This document shows, piece by piece, positions 1 through 12,168 of a stretch of 64,000 bases of DNA. The notes under the pieces were generated by a model. The model saw nothing but the letters and a program-made list of their open reading frames with translations, searched no databases and had not been told where the DNA came from. Both the position numbers and the translations under genes were made by a program. Numbering within the stretch: position 1 is the first letter of the stretch; the number at the start of each line of letters is the position of its first letter. Source of the stretch: Bimuria novae-zelandiae CBS 107.79 (Eukaryota > Ascomycota > Dothideomycetes > Pleosporales > Didymosphaeriaceae); NCBI GenBank assembly GCA_010015655.1, contig ML976737.1:185454-249453 (forward strand). Direction: 5' to 3'.

Positions 1-1412
1 AGCTCTAGCATTTGCAGCTGCTAGAGCCTTACCTGCTTTCTGTAGGAGTAGCCGGGTCGTACGACCTAGATTCTCGACGCTCTGGACGCTGCGCTGCGCT
101 ATATAGAGATCGTGGGGGCCCTTGGGAGTAGAGAGGAAGCTCTGGAGCTGCTACTAAGGCTGCTGTTAACGTGTAGGCGTAGTAGGCCTCTAAGAGACCT
201 GCGACAAGCTAAGCATGTAATTAATATTAAATAGGTAGATACTAGATGCCTGCTAGCCTACTTAAATTACACGCTCTATAAAGTCTTCCTTCCTAGCTTA
301 ATAATAGTAAGTAATAAAGCGCTCCTTCTTAACAGGCGTAGCGTTGTTAAGTAATGCAAGCTCTTAGATCTAACGTCTGTAGCTAGACTTAATTACAGAG
401 AAAGGAGCGAGATTAAGAGGCTATAGGACGTGTAAGGTGTGCGCAGGTAGATACAGGAGCTATATACAATGTAGCTTACATAGCCATAAGAAGTCTATAT
501 TAATATGGCTACTGTAACCGTCGAGTATTAGGAGCCTGTGCTGGCTATCACCTATAGCCATCTTAGGTATGAATATACGCTGTAGCCACTCAACACCTAT
601 CGCTTTTAACGTCCATCCGTTCTCAGAGGTTGTATAGATCCAGTCAGGTACGTGAGACGAGGAGAACCATGTTGTCTGTAGGCTCTGGCCCTTGAAGATA
701 ACCGCACAGCGTAGCTTTCGCCCTGTCGCCGATACACACTCGATTATAGAGACCCACTCGCGATTCTCTAGAGACCGAATATAAGCCTTCTTTTTCTAAC
801 TACTGGAGAGTACTCTAGTGTTGATACATACCCCTAGAGCAACGCCAGTCTCGTCCATATTGTATGTGTTCTCCGCCTGTATGTTGAGCCGCCGTCGAGT
901 CTGCTTATAGAGCTCTAGGAACGCGCGTAGCTGGTCTGATGTCGCTGTATCAGCTCTCTGAGCCTCTAGCTTTCTGCCGACTACAGAGGCAACGCGTGGC
1001 TGGCGCCGGAGGAAGTGTGAGAGCCAGAGCTTGCCAACAGGCTAGTTGTCGCCATTTATACGTAGAATTCGATTCGCTATTTCTCGCGCGCAAGCGTGTA
1101 AGGGAGGGCAAGCACGCGCGTCTTCTTTAAGGATCTATTCTACTAGAAAGTCCTCCTATAGAGGAGTTAAATACTACTAGTGTTAGTAACTAACGCGTTA
1201 GTTTTATACGCCATTAATACAGGTTAATAAGGTTAATTAAGAAACACTATACGCGGTAGCTATAGCGTAATAACTAAAATAAATACCTATATTAAAATTT
1301 TTAATAACTAATTATATCGCATACTCACGGGCGTCTATATTAATAAGCGTTATAGAGAAATATAGCGTGTTTTGTGCAGGTGTCGCGTTTTGGTGGGGTG
1401 GCCAGCTTACGT
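1..1412 (-). mobile_element. Fot1/pogo-like DNA transposon remnant (element K), cut by window edge
   Basis: Minus-strand translation from about 1050 down to 1 reads as a DDE_1-type (Fot1/Pot2/pogo, Tc1-mariner superfamily) transposase. NMDETGVALG is seen near 870-840, WVSIIECVSATG and VIFKGQSLQ near 760-690, LLILDGYSSH near 520, and a C-terminal segment ending in LLLQKAGKALAAANARA at the window edge. The frame has few stops, mostly TAG where CAG or TGG would be expected, so damage is mild compared with the retroelements. The right terminus is probably near 1385-1415, where GGTGGGGTGGCCAGC resembles the terminal repeats of the other pogo-like elements here. The exact end and TA duplication are not resolved. 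The C-terminal end continues left of the window. It probably sits inside Gypsy element E. Confidence 0.8.
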
Positions 1413-1913
1413 ATCGCCTAGCTTAGGTCTATATATAGTTTTTTATATATTATTAAATACTAAACTACTAAAACTTTTAAAATATAACTTTTAAAATATA
1501 ACTTTTAAAATTTTTATAAAGCTAAAGTAGCCTGCAAGAGGATTATCGTAGCACTAATAAAGAATATATATCCTTATTAGAGGTAGCACGTATAGCCTAT
1601 CCTTATACTATAGTAGGTTAGCTAGTCTAATCTTCTAATGCTTTAGCTATTCTAGCTTTACTTCCTTTAGCCCTTAAAGGTACTAAAGGATTTATTCTAC
1701 AGTTTCGTCCCTATAGCTATTCTTCTCTAATAGCTCTACTATAGGATAAGTACTTACTAAATTGTTTTTTACTACTTTTTTTGTTACTAGCTTTTTTAGT
1801 CTAGTAACCCTAATTATTGCTACTAGTCTAGGGCTTTGTACTTATTTTAGTAGTCGTAGGCTACCTACCACGCCTGCTTTATCTAAAGCGCCCTTTTTTA
1901 GCTATTACTTATG
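1413..1913 (-). mobile_element. Gypsy element E, fragment downstream of RNase H
   Basis: Heavily RIP-altered sequence that continues element E across the insertion of A: on the minus strand the E frame runs from 8834 directly into 1913. It should hold the RNase H-integrase connection, but no catalytic integrase motif is readable. A 14-bp unit (acttttaaaatata) repeats about three times at 1473-1515. The rest of the integrase and the 3' LTR of E must lie left of element K, outside the window. Confidence 0.5.
1473..1515. repeat. 14-bp tandem repeat, about 3 copies
   Basis: The unit acttttaaaatata is repeated in direct orientation, with the last copy diverging. It is AT-only sequence within the degenerate Gypsy fragment and probably a replication-slippage product. 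Confidence 0.75.
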
Positions 1914-1918
1914 CTATA

Positions 1919-2362
1919 TGTTACGATCCAGAAGTCGAAGGAGGGACGACGGGCCTTATAACGACAACCAGGCCCCACCTTAGGCTTACGTAACGTCCCA
2001 GGCTGTCTTAGACGCCAAGACTATAAGACATTATAGGATCACGTGACCCCGGTCACGTGACGTCCTAGGATATCCCATGGGATCCCACGGGGATAGGTTA
2101 TAGAATACCATGGGACTCTATAGGATAAGCAGAATATATATATAAGACAATTTCCTTTCTACGCTCCTTATAGTTAACTTATATATCTTTTATACAAGTG
2201 CGTTCTCCTATATAGACTAATAGTTATCTTATTTATTATAAGATTAAATTATCTAGTACGCGCTAAGTGTTGCATTAATTTATACTACTAAATAATCTAT
2301 AAGGTACCTTATTACCTTACTACCCTAACCTAAATAAGACTAAGAGAGAGCGCCCTATAACA
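1919..2362 (+). repeat. 5' LTR of element A (444 bp)
   Basis: Begins TGTTACGATCC and ends CCTATAACA. It aligns end to end without gaps to 8385-8828 and has the same 444-bp length. Differences are C/T and G/A transitions. Two CACGTG hexamers lie at 2040-2045 and 2054-2059 in the presumed U3 part, followed by ATATATATA upstream of the presumed transcription start. Confidence 0.95.
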
Positions 2363-5300
2363 CTTTAACTACCTTATAGTATAATAGTAGGACCTAGCTT
2401 AACAACCTCTATAGCCCTAGCTAATTAAGAAAAAACACTAATGGAACTAGTCGTTAAACAAGTAGCCTAAATAGCCTAGCTTTAAGAAATTATTTATAAG
2501 ATAAGTAAAAAAATAAGGAAATAAAAGATATAAAGTATTAACTAAAGGTTCCTAAGCCTAAACCCTATACTAATAAGGGTTACCCGGGAACGTTCTTAAT
2601 ATAAATAAAACTATTTATCTACTATAACCTAGGAAGGTTTAAGATATAATAAAATAAGATTCTAGTTACTTATATAAATATATAGGATAAGGTAGCTATA
2701 TAGGCTAGACTAATAATTAATAACTTCCTTAAGCATAGTAAGCTTAAGAGTTATAAATTATACGCTAATAAGGGCGCCTTTAAAGACTAAGAGTCCTTTT
2801 ATAAAGCTACAAAAATATTTAGTATAATTAATAAGAAGTACTAGGCTAAAATGCGCTTTTAACGCCTACGTTAAAAAAATTAGTAGTACTCTACACCTTA
2901 AAGTTTAAGTAGATTATAGTAGAGCTTAATAGATAAGGAGAAGCCCTACTTATAATCGCCTACTATAATAGGCTAAAAGAAATAGTTAAAGACAAACTAG
3001 TCTACTAAGAGAAAGTAAACAACCTAGAAGAATTTATAAATAATACTATTAAAGTAAATAATTATTTATATAAATAAAAGCTAAAAAAACAGCACGACAC
3101 CTAACTACTCCCAAGGAAGGAAACTAGCACCCAACCCGTAACAAGGGATAAAGATAGAGACGTTATTATAGCTAATAAAGCCTAATAGTATAAAAAGAAA
3201 AATAGCAAAAGAAAGCAACCGTATAAGCTAAAAAAAGACTACTAGGGTAAGAATAGTATCTTATAAAAAAAGCAAGAATAGAGGTTTAAGGATAAAGCCT
3301 ACTTTTAATATAGTAAATAAGGCTACTTCGCTAAGGACTACAAAAGTTAGAAAACTAAAATTAATATAACTAACTTTTTATAAGTAGCTATAACCACCCT
3401 TACGCTAGTAAAGGCTAATAAAGTAGGAGAAGGAATAAAAAACTCTTTATAAATACTAAATCTTTTAATAACTAGTAAATAATACCTGCTAGATATATAG
3501 TAGCACACTGCACCATTCGTCTTAGTGCGAGGCGAAGGTGGTCGTCTAAGGACTACATATATAGGACGCCTATTGGCTTGCCAAGAAACTACAGGGCCCC
3601 CTAAGACATTACCTACGCTAGATTATAATATTAGAATAGCATAAACACGCTAAGTAGTAGTAATGCACGTATAAAGAATACTAATAATATTTTAAGGCTT
3701 AAGTTAAGGCCGCGTATATCCTAAGAAGGTTAAATTATTACTAACTAAAAAAGAGTTAGTATAACATATTTAATAACTGCCACGAGCACTTTCTAGTTTA
3801 TTAAACTAAGTATTATAAGTAAAATAGTTAGTACTAATAGTTTAACGTTACTTATAAGCTATATAAGTAATAGAAGTTTAAAACAGGCTAGTTCCCTTAA
3901 GGCCTAGACCCCCGTAATACTAATATAATAATAGGGAATACTTAGCTAGGAAGGGACGCAGACTATATATTAATTAGATAAAACTAGTGTAACTCCTAGT
4001 GTCTGGTATACTTAAGCCTATAAAAAGAGGTAGCTACTGTAGAAGAGTGCCTTAAATACTATCTACTATCTTAAAAGGAGTGCTTAAAACCCTACTGTAC
4101 CTAATATAAAATAGATCCTACACACGAGTCTAAGCGAATCCGTAAAGTACTTAATATATATTACTAGTAATATAAGTAGTATAAGATTAAGGAAATCTTA
4201 AAGCTAGCCTAAGTTAAGGATTAGATCTAAGAAGTAGAAGCCTTATAGGAGGCTTTAAAAGAGTCTAAGGGCTTAAAAAACCAAATTATTATTAGATAAT
4301 AAGCTACACTAGTAATAATATAATTATTATAGCTTATTAAGTAAATACTTACTAAGTTAAAAAACGCTTAATTAAAAATATTATAGTGCACAGGTATTAT
4401 ATTATAGCACTTATTAACCTAGGGGCAGACGCGTGTTTAATTATCCCGCAAGTAGTTAAGAAATATAATATATTATATTATAATAAGAAAATACTACTAT
4501 AAATAGGACTCGCAGACGGAACCTAATTATAAGGATATAGTAACAGTTAGCTACGCCTCGAAACGGCGCTAGTATAAGTTAATATAGAAGGCCTAAAAAG
4601 CCGACATGTTTTTATTATTATAAAGATAAGAGACATTAAAGCTATTATTATATACGAATAGCTAAAGTAGTATAATCTAAAGATATATTGGCGCATAAGG
4701 ACGATCCTACCCTAAAATACGCTAAAGATAGCTTAAGACAAGCCCTAGTAAAAGAAAACCCTCTAGGAACCTTAGGTAAGAAAGGAGAACTAAATATTTA
4801 TAATATAAAAAGTATTACTCTATTAAATAAAAAGGATCGCTAAGCGACACCTAGATTAAATACGCTATATATAAGTATAGTTAGTCTAAGTAGATAATAA
4901 AAACCCTAGTCTACTAGAAAAATATAGGGAATTCGCAGACTTATTTAAGAAATATAATAAAATAGTCCTACCTAAATACTAGGAGTAAGATTATAAGATA
5001 CTACTAGTAGAAGGAGCTATACTATAACTATAGCGCTTATAGCCCTTTATATAAGACTAGAAATAGGAGTTAAAAGAGCTATTAAAAAAGAATTTCTGCT
5101 TAGGATAATAAAGACCTAGTTAGAGTCCTGCGGCATTCCCTATACTCTTTATACTTAAGAAAGACGGTTAGCTTTAACTCTATATAAATTATAAATAGTT
5201 AAACGCCCTAATAGTTAAAAACTAATACTTATTACCCCTAATTATAGAGCTTATAGATTAACTTTAAAGAGCGAAGTAGTTTATAAAATTTAACGTCTAG

Positions 5301-7879
5301 GATAGATTCTATAAAATAGAAATAGTAAAGGAACACGAATAGAAAACTGCCTTTTATACTTAATATAGTCTTTTTAAGTATATAGTTATGCTAATAGGTT
5401 TAATAAACCCCCTAATAATATTTTAAGAACTTATAAACTAAGTCTTATATAAACACTTAAACATATTCGTCACAGCGTATTTAGACGACGGATTAATATA
5501 TTTAAGTAGTTTCTTAGACAAACACAAAGAACACGTTTAAAAGATATTTAAAACATTATAAGAGTATAAATTACTCTTATACCTTAAGAAGTGCGAGTTC
5601 CATGTCACTAAAATAGAATTTTTAGGATTTATTATATCTAGAGAAGGTATTAAGACGGACCTAAAGAAAATCGCGATAATAAAAGAATAGTTACTACTAA
5701 AATTAGTAAAAGACATTTAGTCTTTCTTAGGCTTTACTAAGTTCTATTATAAATTTATTAAGAACTACTCTAAGACAACCGCTCTATTAATAGAACTTAC
5801 GAAAACTAGTAAATAGCAACTACTATAAAGAATAGAAAAGGAAGCCTTTAAAAGACTAAAGCGCTTATTCTAGATAGCGCCACTACTATAGATATACAAC
5901 CTAGAGCGGCGACATTGCATATATACTAACGTATCAGACTACGTGCTTAGAGCCATACTCCTATAAAAATATAATAATAAGAAATAGAGACTAGTGTTCT
6001 ACTATTTTAGGAAGCTCTCGAGAGTAGAGCTTAACTATATGATTTATAATAAAGAATTCCTAGTAATTATTAACTACTTTAAGTAATAAAAAGTGTAGCT
6101 TAAGAGAGTAAAGTATTAGGTAGAAGTATTCTTAGACTACCTAAACCTTACACGCTTTATAACGATAAAGAAGCTAAACTATAAATAAGTTAGATAGTTA
6201 AAATAGCTAGCAGAATATAGCTTTTATATTACCTATTTAGTAAGAATAGCTAATAAAGTAGTAGACGCTCTTAGTAAATAATTAGATCTTATAAAAAAAG
6301 AAAGTAACTTTAATTATAACGTATTCCTTGTTAAGAATAGTAATAAAACGTTACGCTATAATAAAATATAACTCGCGTTAACACTAGAAGCATAACGCGT
6401 AGACTTTACTTATTAAAGACTACTTATAAAAGACTTTTAGGATTATAGCTAACTTAAGGATAGAAATTAATAAGCATACGATTTTTACAAGGCTATAAAA
6501 TTAATAACACGAAACTATTAAAATAAAATATAAATTAGCAAGCAGGCCGCACTACTACTAATTAAAAGACTCTATAAAGATAAGGACTAGAGATATCTAG
6601 GGATTAATAAAATAACGCGCAGGATCGCGAACAAATATACTATCTTAAGGCTACGCTAGGTAGTATAGAAGGTGCTAGGCAACTATTTAGCTTATTATAA
6701 AAATAAGCCTAAAAGATATAAGCCTTATAGCCTTTTACAGCTATTATAGCCATCCCTAAGACTGTAGTTAAGCGTAACTATAGACTTTATTATAAAGTTA
6801 CTAGCATTATTAGCACTAAGGAATAAGGAACCCTATAACTCTATATTAGTTATAGTTTATTAGCTAACTAAGGAGTTAAGGTTTGTGCTAATTAAAGAAG
6901 CTATATTAGTAAAAGAATTAGCTTATATAATAGAATAAGAACTAATATCGCAAGTTAGATAACCTAATAAGTTTATTATAAATAGGGCTAAGATATTTAT
7001 AATATCGTATTAGACCATGTTTATAGCTAAATTAAGGATTAAATATAAGCTCACGACGAGCTTCCACCCTAATACAGATAGCTAAACTAAGCGAATAAAT
7101 TAGACGTTAAAATAGTACCTCTAAATATATATAAATAAGCTTTAGGATAATTAGGTTAAGCTATTACTAATAGCCTAGCTAGCATATAATAGCGCAAGAT
7201 CGGCGACTACAAGGTACTTGCTATACTACGCTAATCACGGATATAAGCTAATAACTTACTAGGATCTATTAGATATTAAAAGCATTATAAAAGACGTAGC
7301 TAATAAAGTAAAACTTATTTGAGAATTATATAAAACGTTATATAGAAATATCGCGCGACGTAATAAGTAAATAGCGTAATAAGTAAATAAGAAAAGGATT
7401 ATAGGACTAAATTTTAAGAAAGGGAATAGAGTTCTCCTCTTATAAAAAATCTTTAGGACAACGAGACTAAGTAAAAAACTAGATAATCTTTAAAAAGGAC
7501 TATTTAAAATCTAAAAAGTTAAAGACCTAGTTAATTTTAAACTATAGTTACTTATAAATACGCGTATACACCTAGTCTTCTATAAATTATTATTAGAACT
7601 AGTACTATTAAACGCTAAATTAGAATAGTATTTAGAATTCGAGGATAAAGAGTACGAAGTTAAGGTATTTTAGGATTTATAAAAATTTAGACGTTAGCAT
7701 AAGTACTTAGTAAAGTAAGAAGGATAGCTAGAGAGCTATAATATATAAAAACTAATAAGAAATCTTACTAGCTATAAAGAGGCCTTAAAGAAGTTCTACT
7801 AAAAGTATTTAAAAAAGTTAAGGCTAAAGGTCTAAAGTTATTAAGATTAAAGGGTGGAGGGAAGATAGCCTAGTCTAAA

Positions 7880-8260
7880 GTAATAGTACTAAGTATAAGG
7901 CCCCCCTTTAGCTATATAATATTTTAGCTTAATACTTCTAGCCCCTTAAGGTGCTTAATTTCCTTAATAAATTTTATTAAATTAGTAAAAAGCTTCTCCT
8001 TACACTTTTTAAGTAAATATTTTTACTTTAGTAACCTTTTCCTTTTAGCACGGGCAGTCTAAAAGGCTACTATAGTAATTTTTTTTTACTATTATTACCT
8101 CTTTAGGCGCTTAAGCCTATTAACCTTGGAATTAATTTAAGAGAAATTTAGAACTATAGGTTCTATTAGCTTACACCTTACGACGCCATACTTATAGTAG
8201 TTACTATACTATATCTTAAAGAAAAATAGCTTATAAGTTAAGCTTTTCTTCGCGTAGTAC
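7880..8260 (-). pseudogene. Antisense coiled-coil frame in 3' region of element A
   Basis: Between the end of pol and the polypurine tract, the minus strand holds a readable lysine/leucine-rich helical stretch (ARAKRKRLLK near 8055-8025, then KKCKEKLF and FIKEIKHLKGLE) with TAA/TAG interruptions. Its layout parallels the antisense frames in B1 and B2: a basic helix, then a leucine-spaced helix containing a KLEALE-like segment. The function is not recognised. The ends are approximate because RIP has erased the start and stop. Confidence 0.45.
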
Positions 8261-8384
8261 TTGCAGGATACTATAGTAATTTAACTAACTAAGTTTATTT
8301 AATCTCTAACAGAATAATAATAAAGGATACTTTAAGAGGATATTAGCTACTATATAAGGACATGTAGAGGAAGGAGGAGGATAA

Positions 8385-8828
8385 TATTATAATCTATAAG
8401 TTAAAGATAGAACGACGGGCCTTATAATAATAACTAGGCCCTACCTTAGGCTTAAGTAACGTCTTAGGCTATCTTAGACGCCAAGACTATAGGACATTAT
8501 AGGACCACGTGACCCCGGTCACGTGACGTCCTAGGATATTCCATGGGATCCCACGGGGATAGGTTATGGGATACCATGGGACTCTATAGAACAAGGAGAG
8601 TATATATATAGGACGATTTCCTTTCTATGCTCCTTATAGTTAACTTATATATCTTCTATGCAAGTGCGTTCTCCTATATAGACTAATAATTATTTTATTT
8701 ATTATAAGATTAAATTATCTAGCACACGCTAAGTGTCGCATTAATTTATACTACTAAATAATCTATAAGGCACCTTATTACCTTACTGTCCTAACTCGGA
8801 TCGGACTAAGCGAGAGCGTCCCATAACA
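8385..8828 (+). repeat. 3' LTR of element A (444 bp)
   Basis: Begins TATTATAATC, the RIP-altered form of TGTTACGATC, and ends CCATAACA. It is flanked on the right by the target duplication ctata. The two CACGTG sites are kept at 8506-8511 and 8520-8525. Confidence 0.95.
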
Positions 8829-8833
8829 CTATA

Positions 8834-9752
8834 GGGCCATAAAAAGCTTTTACTAAGACCTAATTATTTTACTTAAGCCTATTTTCTTCTCTAACTTATA
8901 ATTAGGGCTTTATAATAGTCTATTAGTGGGGTTTATTCTTCTTAAATAGTATTTAATTTAAAATTAAATATTATAAGCTATTTAACTTATTTCGCCTACT
9001 ATTAAGTTAGGGCTTTTAAAGACATAAACTTTTATAGGTTAGTATCGTTTATTAGAAGTTTAACCTTATTACTAATATCCTTTAAGTAGTAGCACTAATA
9101 TTTAAAAGCTTTAATAATTATTAGTAACTTACTATCGTGCGTATTATAGTTTTATTTTACCTACTTTATTTTATATAAATAAAAAGTAACTGTGTGCTCG
9201 CACGGCTTCTTTTACTTATTTAATTATAATTAGCCTAAGATACCTTAGATCGCAAAACCTAAAGCGTTAGTTTTAACCTTTAAAAGTTTTTTAAAGTTAA
9301 AATACATAAGTAAAAAGCCTTATATAAAGCTTTCCTTTAGTTAGTAAAAGGAGGCCTTACCCTTCCTTATTAAGACTAATTTTTTGCGTTTTTATTACTA
9401 TCCGCCCTTAGGAGCTTTTTTGGCCTTATAGTTAGGGCGTGTAAGGGTGCCGCTACCTAAAAAATTCTTTTATAAACCTTTAATAGTAGTTAGTAAAGCC
9501 TAAGAAGATTTTAACTACTTAGACTAAGTTTAGTTTTACCTAATCCTTTATATAGGTAACGCGATCCTCCTCTATCTCTACGCTGTCTAAAAATACTACA
9601 AACCCTAGGTATCCCACCTTACGTGTGTAGAACTTACATTTAGATAGTTTAGCATATAGCTAGCGTTTAATAAGGTAGTCTAGAACTATTTAAACGTGCT
9701 AGATATACTCCTCCTTTATTTTAAAGTAAATAAAGATATTATTAAGATAACG
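8834..9752 (-). mobile_element. Gypsy element E, reverse transcriptase/RNase H fragment
   Basis: Minus-strand translation gives a degenerate Ty3/Gypsy polymerase. Starting at 9750 it reads the end of the RT palm (DIFIY-like, with the acidic residues altered by RIP), then a connection segment, then an RNase H domain with TFYSYK-like and KVKLLTDDTN-like segments near 9200-9050. The frame is interrupted at 9753 by element F and resumes at 11589, and is interrupted at 8834 by element A and resumes at 1913. Stops are TAA and TAG only. Confidence 0.8.
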
Positions 9753-9754
9753 TG

Positions 9755-11586
9755 GTTCACCATCGAGCGGGCCAACCCCACCAAGCGGGCCAACTTTACT
9801 AAATGCAGTCTATCTCTAGCTTTTATTATAATGCTATTACAATATAACGCGTAATAACTTTATACTAAAAATATATTATAGCTTGCTATCTAAGCTATAA
9901 TTAAAAATTATAATAAAAATAAAAGACGCGTTATTATAGCCTTTAGTATACCTTAAATAATAGTATAATAATAACGCTAAGGAGCCTTTTCTTAACGTAA
10001 TTATAAGCCTAACTTAAAGAAGCTAACTTAGCAAAAAAAAAGCTCTAGTTTAATATATACTTAAACTTAACTCGCGAGGAATAGGTGTAATAAAGAATAC
10101 AGTCTAAAATATAGCTAATAATCTACTTACTAAGCGCGGTAGAGAGCCTATTAGTAAGTACTAAGTAAATAGGCTTAAGACGCATACGCTAGAAATTAAG
10201 TTTTAAAAAAGCTATTTATATAATTATTAATAAGCCTTAAATAAATATCTACGCGTTATAATGCCCTAGTTTAAGCTAGTTACTAATACTAAGGCTAAGT
10301 ATAGTATTGCTAATAATAACACGTATAACTTTAATAAGACAGGCTTTATGATAGGGGTAATATACAGTTAGATAGTTTTTATAGGCTCTAAAAAGTAAAG
10401 TAATGTAAAAAAAATTTAACTTAATAACTATAAGTAAATTACTAATATCTAGAGAGTTAGTGCTAAAGGCTAGGCTTTACTACTTTTTTTTTCTTTAGTA
10501 AAATCCTAATTACGTCCTAGTTCTATAATTTATCTTAAAACTAAGTTATTAAAGTTAGTCTTAATAGCTAAATATTAAATAAGCTTAGTTTTATCTAGCT
10601 AAGGTACTTTAATACTTATACTAAGGCGCGTAGTATGGGTGCATACTAACTACTAATTATAAATAGTTACGAGAGCCACTGCTTACACGAATTCCACAAA
10701 TATTATAAAAAAAGAGAAGATTATTATTCTCTATATATCTCTATATTTATCACACCTCTTGCAGCTACTTAATGTGGGTTATTTTTTGCCTTTAAAGCAG
10801 GCGTACAGCAATGAGATTAGTAGCTTAGCATGGTACGGCACTAAGTAGATTAAGAAGGAGGCCTTTTTACTAGCCTTTAAAGTAGTCTTTAAAAAAGTAA
10901 TAATAAAAGCGAACATCTACGCAGGCTTTAAAGGCGCTAGATTAGTCCCACACGACCTAAAGACAGTGTTATTAAGACTTAATGTGGTTCTTCGTACGCC
11001 AACTCTACCTAACGTAGAGGATACCCTATAGGAATTAAAAACACTAAGCAACCTTTGCGAGATAGAGGCTTAGTTAACGCTAGTTTATAAGCGTGTATAG
11101 AAGTATAGAGATTCGCTAGTTTCTCCGCTTTTTAGAGCTATTAAGCCGCTTAATAAAAGTATTATATTAATAGGGCACGAAATAGTATTAATATAATAAA
11201 AAATAGTAAGGCTTTATAAGGTAGTAAAAATAGTAATAAACGTAAAGAGTTAAAAGAGGGAGTGTATTTAGGCAGTAAAAATACTTATAGTAAAAGAGGT
11301 AATTAATTTAATAGCTAAAAAAAATAGTAGTAAGTAAAAAGAGAGTAAAGAGTCTATAAAGAGGGTGCGTAGGCAAAGGCGCTATAAACGTTATAATAAA
11401 GCTAGCTATAACGCTCGCACCTGCGCAGTAGAAATTATAAATATATTTAATAGTAATAAGTCTAAATAGTATTTTTATATTCTGCGAATTATATTAAATT
11501 ATAGTAGTATTATAGGAGGCGCTTCGTAATAGACTAACTTTTAAAAAGTGGCCCGCTTAGTGGGGTTGGCCCGCTTGGTGGTGAAC
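9755..11586 (+). mobile_element. Pogo/Fot1-like DNA transposon F with GCGGGCCA-rich terminal repeats
   Basis: An 1832-bp element with imperfect 38-bp terminal inverted repeats (GTTCACCAYCRAGCGGGCCA, then ACCCCAC and a second GCGGGCCA). The target was a TA, seen at 11587-11588 and as TG at 9753-9754. The plus strand reads a degenerate DDE_1 transposase: TYNFNKTGFMIG near 10320-10360 (an asparagine where the first catalytic Asp is expected), a block near 10750-10850, then AGFKGARLVPHDLK near 10925-10965 followed by LRTPT. The family and order of blocks match H. It is inserted in the RT gene of E and moderately RIP-altered. Confidence 0.85.
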
Positions 11587-11588
11587 TA

Positions 11589-11947
11589 CGTTACATAATA
11601 TAATAAATATTAAAGGGGTTAAATAATATATTATTAATATAGCTTTAAAAGATAGCAAGTGCGTTTATTAAGCTAAATAGTATTATAGTATGTTTTTACT
11701 ATTTATATCTTATTTAAAATGTAGTCTTCTACTTATCTTTTATTTTAATTTAGATATAGTAGTAGGTATCTATAATAGTATAAGAGAGTCTTACCTAGCC
11801 GTAAACGCCTAAATTTTATTTATTTAGCGCTACGTAGCACTTATTTCTATTATTATTACCTTGACCCTTAATTACTTTATTAAACTACTATTAATAAAGT
11901 TCGCTTTAGCTCTATAGTTTACTATAGCTTTAGTTAGCTATTAGTTA
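11589..11947 (-). mobile_element. Gypsy element E, protease/reverse transcriptase fragment
   Basis: Minus-strand continuation of the E polymerase upstream of the F insertion. A segment near 11690-11640 reads INALA-F-SYINN, the degenerate form of the RT block that precedes the catalytic YxDD, and further upstream KANFINSSLIKQLRV resembles a retropepsin. The distance between the two is too short for a full RT N-terminus, so an internal deletion is likely. B1 is inserted at 11948-11952, beyond which E resumes at 20759. Confidence 0.65.
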
Positions 11948-12100
11948 CTTTTTGTTAGGATCCGTTAAGCCCAACATAACGCGGGACGGGGCATGGGCAC
12001 TTATCCGTGCGACTAGCCAAGGTTCCTGACTTAGTCACGGATTACGTGACCAAGTCACGCGTCCCAGAAATATCGGGCGTCTTAGAAGTATCTTGGCATA

Positions 12101-12145
12101 TGGGACTTTGGGACTCTTAGGACTCTCGGGACTCGTGGGACTAGT
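12101..12145 (+). repeat. 9-bp tandem repeat in LTR U3, five units
   Basis: Consecutive 9-mers tgggacttt, gggactctt, aggactctc, gggactcgt and gggactagt. The same array is present in the 3' LTR of B1 (20470-20514) and both LTRs of B2, just upstream of a TATA-like tract, a position that suits promoter elements. This role is inferred. Confidence 0.85.
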
Positions 12146-12168
12146 TATGTATATAGGAACGCTACGAT

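Larger units (their letters stand above)
1919..8828 (+). mobile_element. Ty3/Gypsy chromovirus A, complete but RIP-inactivated
   Basis: A 6910-bp element with 444-bp LTRs at both ends and a 5-bp target duplication, ctata, at 1914-1918 and 8829-8833. Between the LTRs the plus strand reads as gag-pol broken by many TAA/TAG codons: reverse transcriptase and RNase H around 5000-6300, integrase around 6500-7350, and a chromodomain-like segment near 7705-7800 with spaced VK-EG-ES-Y residues. A purine-rich tract (aggaaggaggagga, about 8368-8382) precedes the 3' LTR, as expected for a polypurine tract. The order RT-RNase H-integrase-chromodomain is that of chromoviruses. Insertion interrupts the RNase H region of minus-strand element E. 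No part can encode a working protein as it stands. Confidence 0.93.

Noticed and set aside
1762..1983. 73-codon open frame at the left border of element A
   Set aside because: It crosses the A insertion site at 1919 and its 5-bp duplication, so it is not a gene.
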